The notes below the pieces were generated by a model that ran no database searches, was not told where the DNA came from, and worked only from the letters and a program-made list of their open reading frames with translations. From CAVVYV01 sp963752585 (GTDB lineage: Bacteria; Actinomycetota; Thermoleophilia; Solirubrobacterales; 70-9): 64,000 nucleotides of DNA. Every line of letters begins with the position of its first letter. Position 1 is the first letter of the stretch. Both the position numbers and the translations under genes were made by a program. Location of the stretch: positions 124,001 to 188,000 of the forward strand of contig CAVVYV010000001.1 in assembly GCA_963752585.1 (NCBI GenBank). Reading direction: 5' to 3'. This document shows, in pieces, positions 58,777 through 64,000 of this stretch.

Positions 58777-60863
58777 TTGACCGATTTCCTCACTGACTAC
58801 GGAGTCGTCGTCGCGCTCGGATGCGGCGCCGCGGCCGTCCTCTACGGGCTGCTTGTCACCCAGCGCCTGCTCAGCAAGTCGCCCGGCAACGAGCAGATGC
58901 AGGAGATCTCCGGCGCGATCCAGGAGGGCGCCGGCGCCTACCTGAAGCGCCAATACACGATCATCGCCGGAGTCGGCGTCGCCGTCGCGATCCTCCTGAT
59001 CCCGCTCCAGAACGTCGAGACAGCGATCGGCTTCGTGATCGGCGGCATCCTCTCGGGCTCGGCCGGCTTCATCGGGATGAACCTCTCGGTGCGGGCGAAC
59101 GCCCGGGTCGCGGAGGCCGCGCGCGGCGGCATCCCGCCCGCCCTCGATATCGCCTTCAAGGGCGGCTCGGTCACCGGCATGCTGGTCGTCGGACTCGCCC
59201 TGCTCGGGGTGGCGGGCTACTACGGCGCCCTGATCCTGCTCGACTTCACCGACAAGGAGTCCGTCGACGCGCTGATCGGGCTCGGCTTCGGCGGCTCGCT
59301 GATCTCGGTCTTCGCCCGCCTCGGCGGCGGGATCTTCACCAAGGCCGCCGACGTCGGCGCCGACCTGGTCGGCAAGATCGAGGCGGGGATTCCCGAGGAC
59401 GACCCCCGCAACCCGGCGGTGATCGCCGACAACGTCGGCGACAACGTCGGCGACTGCGCCGGGAATGGCCGCCGACCTGTTCGAGACCTACGCGGTCACC
59501 GCGGTCGCGGTGATGCTGCTCGGCGTCCTCTACTTCACCGGCGACTTCGCCCGCGAGGTTGCGATCTACCCGCTCGCGCTCGGCGGCGTCGCGATCATCG
59601 CCTCGATCATCGGCGCATTCTCGGTCCGGACCCGCACGGGCAACGTCGAGCGGGCGCTCTACCAGGGGTTGATCGTCTCAGCGGTGCTCTCGGCCGCCGC
59701 CTTCTATCCGATCACCGAGTGGCTGATGAACGATGCGCTCGCCGAGAGGCGTCGGCGTCGGCGGGCGGGGTGCGCTCGCCGAACGCAAGCGTCACCGACC
59801 TCTGGCTCTGCGCGCTGATCGGGGTCGGCGTCACCGCCTTCCTCTTCGTGATCACCGACTTCTACACCTCGACTCGCTTCCGCCCGGTGAGGACGATCGC
59901 CCGCGCCTCCCAGACCGGCCACGCCACCAACATCATCCAGGGGCTCGCCCAGGGCTTCCAGTCGACCGCGGCGCCGGTGCTGGTGATCGCCCTCGCGATC
60001 CTCGGCGCCAACGAGCTCGCCGGGATCTACGGGATCGGGGTCGCGGTGATGGCCCAGCTCTCGCTCACCGGGCTGATCGTCGCCCTCGACGCCTTCGGGC
60101 CGATCACCGACAACGCCGGCGGGATCGCCGAGATGGCCGACCTCCCGCAGGACGTGCGCGACATCACCGATCCGCTCGACGCGGTCGGGAACACGACCAA
60201 GGCGGTGACCAAGGGATACGCGATCGGCTCGGCCGCGCTGGCGGCGCTGGTGCTCTTCAACGCCTTCCTCTCCGAGCTCCAGGCCGAGGACCCGGAGAAG
60301 ACGTTCGACTTCAGCATCTCCTCGCCCGAGGTCCTGATCGGGCTGCTGGTCGGCGGGAATGATGGTCTACCTGTTCTCCGCCCTGGCGATCGAGGCGGTC
60401 GGGCGCGCCGGCGGGCGGCGTGGTCGAGGAGGTCCGCCGCCAGTTCCGCGAGAAGCCGGGGATCATGAAGGGCACGGAGAAGCCCGAATACGGCCACGCG
60501 GTCAGCCTGGTGACCGCCGCGGCCCAGCGGGAGATGATCCTGCCCTCGCTGATCCCGATCGCGGTGCCGCTGGTGGTCGGACTGCTCAGCTACCAGGCGC
60601 TCGGCGGGCTGCTGATCGGGGTGATCGTCGTCGGCATCTTCGCGGCGATCTCGATGACCGCCGGCGGCGGCGCCTGGGACAACGCGAAGAAGCTGATCGA
60701 GGACGGCGCCTTCGGCGGCAAGGGCACCGAGGCCCACGCCGCCTCGGTCACCGGCGACACCGTCGGCGACCCCTACAAGGACACCGCCGGGCCGGCGATC
60801 AACCCGATGATCAAGGTCGCCAACATCGTCGCGATCCTGATCATCCCGATCGTCGCCCTGTAG
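58777..60863 (+). CDS. hppA: Proton-pumping membrane pyrophosphatase (K+-independent type), frameshifted
   Basis: An integral membrane enzyme that hydrolyses pyrophosphate to pump protons. About 690 residues and 15-16 helices. Conserved catalytic segments are visible: GGGIFTKAADVGADLVGKIE, DNVGDNVGDCAGMAADLFE, FGPITDNAGGIAEM and GDTVGDPYKDTAGPAINPM. GNTTKAVTKGYAIGSAAL carries Lys where K+-dependent enzymes have Ala, so it should be K+-independent and H+-pumping. The TTG start has a strong AAAGGGAG site at 6-base spacing. One-base insertions lie near 59464, 59747, 59766, 60358 and 60416. Confidence 0.92.
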
Positions 60864-60896
60864 GCGGCGCGGAGGCGGCAGCCGAGCGGCCGCCGA

Positions 60897-62010
60897 GTGG
60901 AGCTGGCCACGACCGAGCCGATCAACGTCGCGGACTTCGAGCGCCTCGCGGAGGAGGCGCTCGATCCGGGCGCCCACGCGCTACTTCGCCGGCGGCGCCG
61001 CCGACGAGGTCACCCTGCGCGAGAACCGGGCCGCGTTCGCCCGCTGGCGGATCCGGCCGCGGGTCCTGGTCGACGTCGACTCGGTCAGCACCGCGACCGA
61101 GCTGCTCGGCGGGCCGCTGTCGATGCCGGTGCTGGTCGCCCCGGTCGCCTTCCAGCGGCTCGCCCATCCGGAGGGCGAGCCGGCGATGGCTCGGGCGGCG
61201 GCTGCGGCCGGAACGGCGTTCTGCCTGTCGACGATCGCCACCTCGCGGCCGAGCGAGGTCGCGGCGGCGGCTCCCGAGGGCCGGCGCTTCTTCCAGCTCT
61301 ACTGCTTCCGCGACCGGGGGGTGACCCAGGCGCTCCTCGACGAGGCGGTCGAGTCGGGCTTCGAGGCGATCCTGCTGACCGTCGACGCCCCCCGGGCGGG
61401 CCGCCGCGAGCGGGACCTGCGCACGGGCGCCAAGGTGCCCGCCGACGCTCAGCGTGCCCAGCCTCGACGCGGCGCTCGGCGGCGGGCGCTCGCTCAGCAT
61501 CCAGGAGGTCTTCGCGCAGGTGGACGCGTCGCCTCGCCTGGCCGGATCTCGAGGAGCTCGCCTCCGGCTGCTCGCTGCCGGTCCTGGTCAAGGGGGTGCT
61601 GACCGCCGAGGACGCGGCGCTGGCGATCGAGCATGGGGCGGCCGGGGTGGTGGTCTCGAACCACGGCGGGCGCCAGCTCGACCAGGTGCCGGCGAGCCTC
61701 GACGCCCTCCCCGAGGTGGCCGAGGCGGTGGCGGGGCGGGGGACGGTGCTGATGGACGGTGGGATCCGGCGCGGCACCGACGCCCTGATCGCGCTCGCGC
61801 TTGGGCGCCGACGCGGTGCTCGTCGGCCGCGCTCCCCTCTGGGGCCTGGCGGTCGACGGGGAGCGGGGAGCGCTGCGGGTGCTGGAGATCCTGCGCGAGG
61901 AGCTCGAGCTGGCGCTGGCGCTGAGCGGCTGTGCGTCGCCGGCCGCGGTCACCCGCGAGCACGTCCAAGCGGCGCCTGGGCCGAGCGTATATTCGGAGGG
62001 CCTTGGCTAG
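60897..62010 (+). CDS. FMN-dependent alpha-hydroxy-acid dehydrogenase, four frameshifts
   Basis: A TIM-barrel flavoenzyme of the lactate dehydrogenase/glycolate oxidase family. YFAGGAADEVTLREN near the start is the substrate and FMN region. RIRPRVLVDVDSVSTATELL, VLVAPVAFQRLAHPEGE, STIATSRPSEV, FFQLYCFRD and LVKGVLTAEDA follow. The active-site His-x-x-Arg is in VVSNHGGRQLDQVPASLDAL, then LALGADAVLVGRAPLWGLA. One extra base breaks the frame near 60981, 61447, 61532 and 61806. About 365 residues. The preferred hydroxy acid is unknown. Confidence 0.88.
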
Positions 62011-63919
62011 GAGGATCCCGCGGGACGAGTCGCTTTCGCGCGTTCACGGCACCGGCGCGCTCTTCGCCGCTGCCTACGGAAACGTCGGCTCCTCGATCTA
62101 CTACGCGCTCGGGGTCACCGCGGCCTTCGCCCTCGGGCTGACCCCGGTCGCCTTCGTCATCGCCGGGCTGATCTTCATCTTCACCGCCGCCACCTACGCG
62201 GAGGCGACGGTGATGTACCCGGAGGCCGGGGGTTCCTCGAGCTTCGCTCGCCACGCCTTCAACGAGCTGGTCAGCTTCTTCGCGGCCTGGGCGCAGATGC
62301 TCAACTACGTGATCACGGTCGCGATCTCGGCCTTCTTCGTGCCTCACTACCTGGCGGTGTTCTGGGAGCCGCTCGGGTCGCCGCCCGGGGACATCCTCTT
62401 CGGGGTCGGGGTGGTCGCGGCGCTGGCGGCGCTCAACGTGAAGGGGACCCAGGAGTCCTCGCGGCTCAACCTCGTCCTGGCGGTGGCGGACCTGCTGACC
62501 CAGATCGTCCTCGTCCTGATCGGGATCTTCCTGGTGCTCAGCCCCGACACCCTGGTCTCCAACGTCGACCTCGGGGTGGCGCCGAGCTGGGGGGACTTCC
62601 TTCTGGGGATCGCGGTCGGGATGATCGCCTACACCGGGATCGAGACGATCTCGAACATGGCCGAGGAGGCGAAGGACGCCGACCGGACGATCCCGCGCGG
62701 CGTCGGCCTGACCGTGCTCGCGGTGCTCGGGCTCTACGCGCTGCTGCCGCTGATCGCCCTCTCGGCGATGCCGGTGACCGAGTCCGGCGGCGAGTTCACG
62801 ACCGCGCTCGGGACCACCTACGCCGGCGACCCGGTGCTCGGGATCGTCGAGAACCTGGGGCTAGGCGTGGCGCTCACCGACGTCCTCCGCTACTACGTCG
62901 GGGTGCTCGCCGCGGTGATCCTCCTGATCGCCACCAACGCCGGGCTGATCGGGGTCTCGCGGCTCACCTACTCGATGGGCCAGCACCGCCAGCTCCCCGA
63001 GATCCTCCGCGCCGTCCACCCGCGCTTTCGCACCCCCTGGATCGCGATCCTGGTCTTCTCGGCCGTCGCCTCGATCACCCTGATCCCGGGCGAGACCGAC
63101 CTGCTGGCGACGATGTACTCGTTCGGGGCGATGCTCTCGTTCACGATCGCGCACGTCTCCGTCGTCCGGCTGCGGCAGACCGAGAGGGAGAAGGACCGCC
63201 CCTGGAAGCCGCCCCTGAACGTCCGCGCCTTCGGCTTCGAGGTGCCGATGACCGCCGTCCTCGGCGGCCTCGGGACGGGGATCGCCTGGCTCGTGGTGAT
63301 GGTGCTCAATCCCCGGACCGCCTTCATCGGCGCCGGCTGGATGCTTGTTGGGCTCGCCGTCTATCTCCTCTACCGCCGCCATCAGGGCCTGCCGCTGACG
63401 GAGACGGTCAAGGTCATGCTCCCCGAGCCGCTCGGGGTGACCGAGGTCGAGTACAACAGCGTCCTGGTGGCATTCGACGACGGTGAGCCGTTCTCGGAAG
63501 AGACGATGGCGACTGCCGTGAAGCTGGCAGCGAGGCGCCGCCGCGCGATCCACGTCGCCGCGATCGTCACCGTTCCCAGCCACCTGCCGCTCGATGCGCC
63601 CCTCGAGGAAGCGGAGGCGAAGGCCGCAGGCGAAGATCGAGCAGGCGAAGCGGGTCGGCGGCGGGACGGGTCGACGGTCACGTCCATCGGGTGCGGCCCA
63701 ACCAGGCCGGCCACTCGATCGCCGAGGAGGCGCGGGAGATGCAGGCGAGCGCGATCGTCATGGGGCTGCGCTACCGGGACGGCCGGCCGCTCTACGGGAA
63801 GACGCTGCAGACGATCCTCGCCGAGCGCCCAACCCGGGTGATCATCGTCGGGGAGCCGGGGCGGGCGCGGGCGGGGCTCGGCCCCGATGGCGGCGGGCCG
63901 CGCGGTTGGGGCTCCCGCG
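62003..63919 (+). CDS. APC-family transporter with C-terminal UspA-like domain, frameshifted end
   Basis: TTG start inside the dehydrogenase end. Twelve hydrophobic helices with APC landmarks follow: AAAYGNVGSSIYYALGVTAA, TYAEATVMYPEAGGSSSFAR, GMIAYTGIETISNMAEEAKD and TYSMGQHRQLPEILRAVHP. A soluble C-terminal half begins YNSVLVAFDDGEPFSEETMA and ends AIVMGLRYRDGRPLYGKTLQ and RVIIVGEPG, a universal-stress-protein-like fold. One extra base lies near 63626 and one near 63669. The right end is approximate because the frame stays open into the next feature. Confidence 0.82.
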
Positions 63920-64000
63920 TGAGCCCGAACCGACCCTCGCCGGACGAGGGCTACCAGCTCGCGGTCCGGATCTTCTCGGTGACGATCATCGGCTTCGGGG
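63919..64000 (+). CDS. Start of a further gene, or tail of the APC protein (cut by window edge)
   Basis: A GTG at 63919 begins 27 codons: a polar lead SPNRPSPDEGYQL, then a hydrophobic AVRIFSVTIIGFG that looks like the first membrane helix of a new small protein. It is in the same frame as the end of the APC protein, so fusion cannot be excluded from this window. No family call is possible. Confidence 0.35.
   Translation, partial: MSPNRPSPDEGYQLAVRIFSVTIIGFG

Noticed and set aside
59462..59466. Programmed ribosomal frameshifting
   Set aside because: No slippery heptamer or downstream pseudoknot pattern recurs at the breaks, shifts are of both signs, and they hit many unrelated genes in clusters, which fits sequence error better.

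Overview
The window is 64 kb of very GC-rich DNA packed with genes. Most neighbours overlap at ATGA or GTGA or lie within 20 bases of each other. Gene content and order point to a high-GC actinobacterium: hrcA-dnaJ-prmA, polA-rpsA-coaE-uvrB-uvrA, a split trp cluster, rex, a proton-pumping pyrophosphatase, and an oxidoreductase resembling the deazaflavin type. Many start codons sit 6-8 bases after a TANNNT -10 box, which means leaderless mRNAs. Two secreted proteins end in Lys/Cys-rich tails of a kind I associate with the Thermoleophilia/Solirubrobacterales. That lineage call is inference, because no rRNA gene is present.

Layout. 0-1.1 kb: a cut membrane protein and a HadA/HadB-like hydratase pair. 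1.1-8 kb: heat-shock and housekeeping run hrcA-dnaJ-prmA-murI-DUF1232-yqeY-phoH-ybeY-era. 8-9.5 kb: a secreted beta-helix protein. 9.6-18.4 kb: hisIE-trpE-G-D-C, an HtrA protease, trpF-B-A and a 54-residue membrane protein. 18.4-24.6 kb: phosphofructokinase with pyrophosphate-type signature residues, a shortened solute-binding lipoprotein, and small oxidoreductases and hydrolases. 24.6-36.3 kb: malic enzyme, polA, transport and redox genes, rpsA, coaE, a lytic transglycosylase, a trypsin-like protease and uvrB. 36.4-39.2 kb: a minus-strand MFS, GAP-family and potassium-channel operon. 39.2-46.6 kb: a coiled-coil protein, a VOC protein, a secreted phosphodiesterase, a degenerate GGDEF/HD-GYP protein, uvrA and a conserved membrane protein. 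46.6-52 kb: ROK kinase, YjbQ, two membrane proteins and the panC-panD-panB operon. 52-64 kb: fmdB-like, a uracil-DNA glycosylase, the tsaE/tsaB/rimI/tsaD genes, glutaredoxin-like, rex, a glutamate-cysteine-ligase-like gene, DUF1844-like, hppA, an FMN alpha-hydroxy-acid dehydrogenase and an APC transporter with a C-terminal UspA-like domain.

Sequence quality matters for reading this annotation. From about 22 to 36 kb and 46 to 64 kb nearly every long gene is broken by one or more single-base frameshifts, although its protein stays conserved across the break. From 0.7 to 22 kb and 38.7 to 46.4 kb frames are almost entirely clean. I treat the breaks as probable sequence errors, annotate whole genes across them and list their positions. 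No tRNA, rRNA, CRISPR array, insertion sequence, integrase or phage gene was seen, and no gene-free stretch exceeds 300 bases. The longest is about 260 bases between panC and the fmdB-like gene.

The most novel signals are: (1) a short palindromic element present three times, one copy lying in frame inside uvrA; (2) widespread TANNNT-N6-8-start leaderless promoters; (3) Lys/Cys-rich C-terminal tails on secreted proteins; (4) a GGDEF/HD-GYP protein that has lost its catalytic residues in both domains; and (5) unusual initiation signals in the pan operon, namely a leader ORF ending on the panC ATG and a duplicated hairpin at panB.
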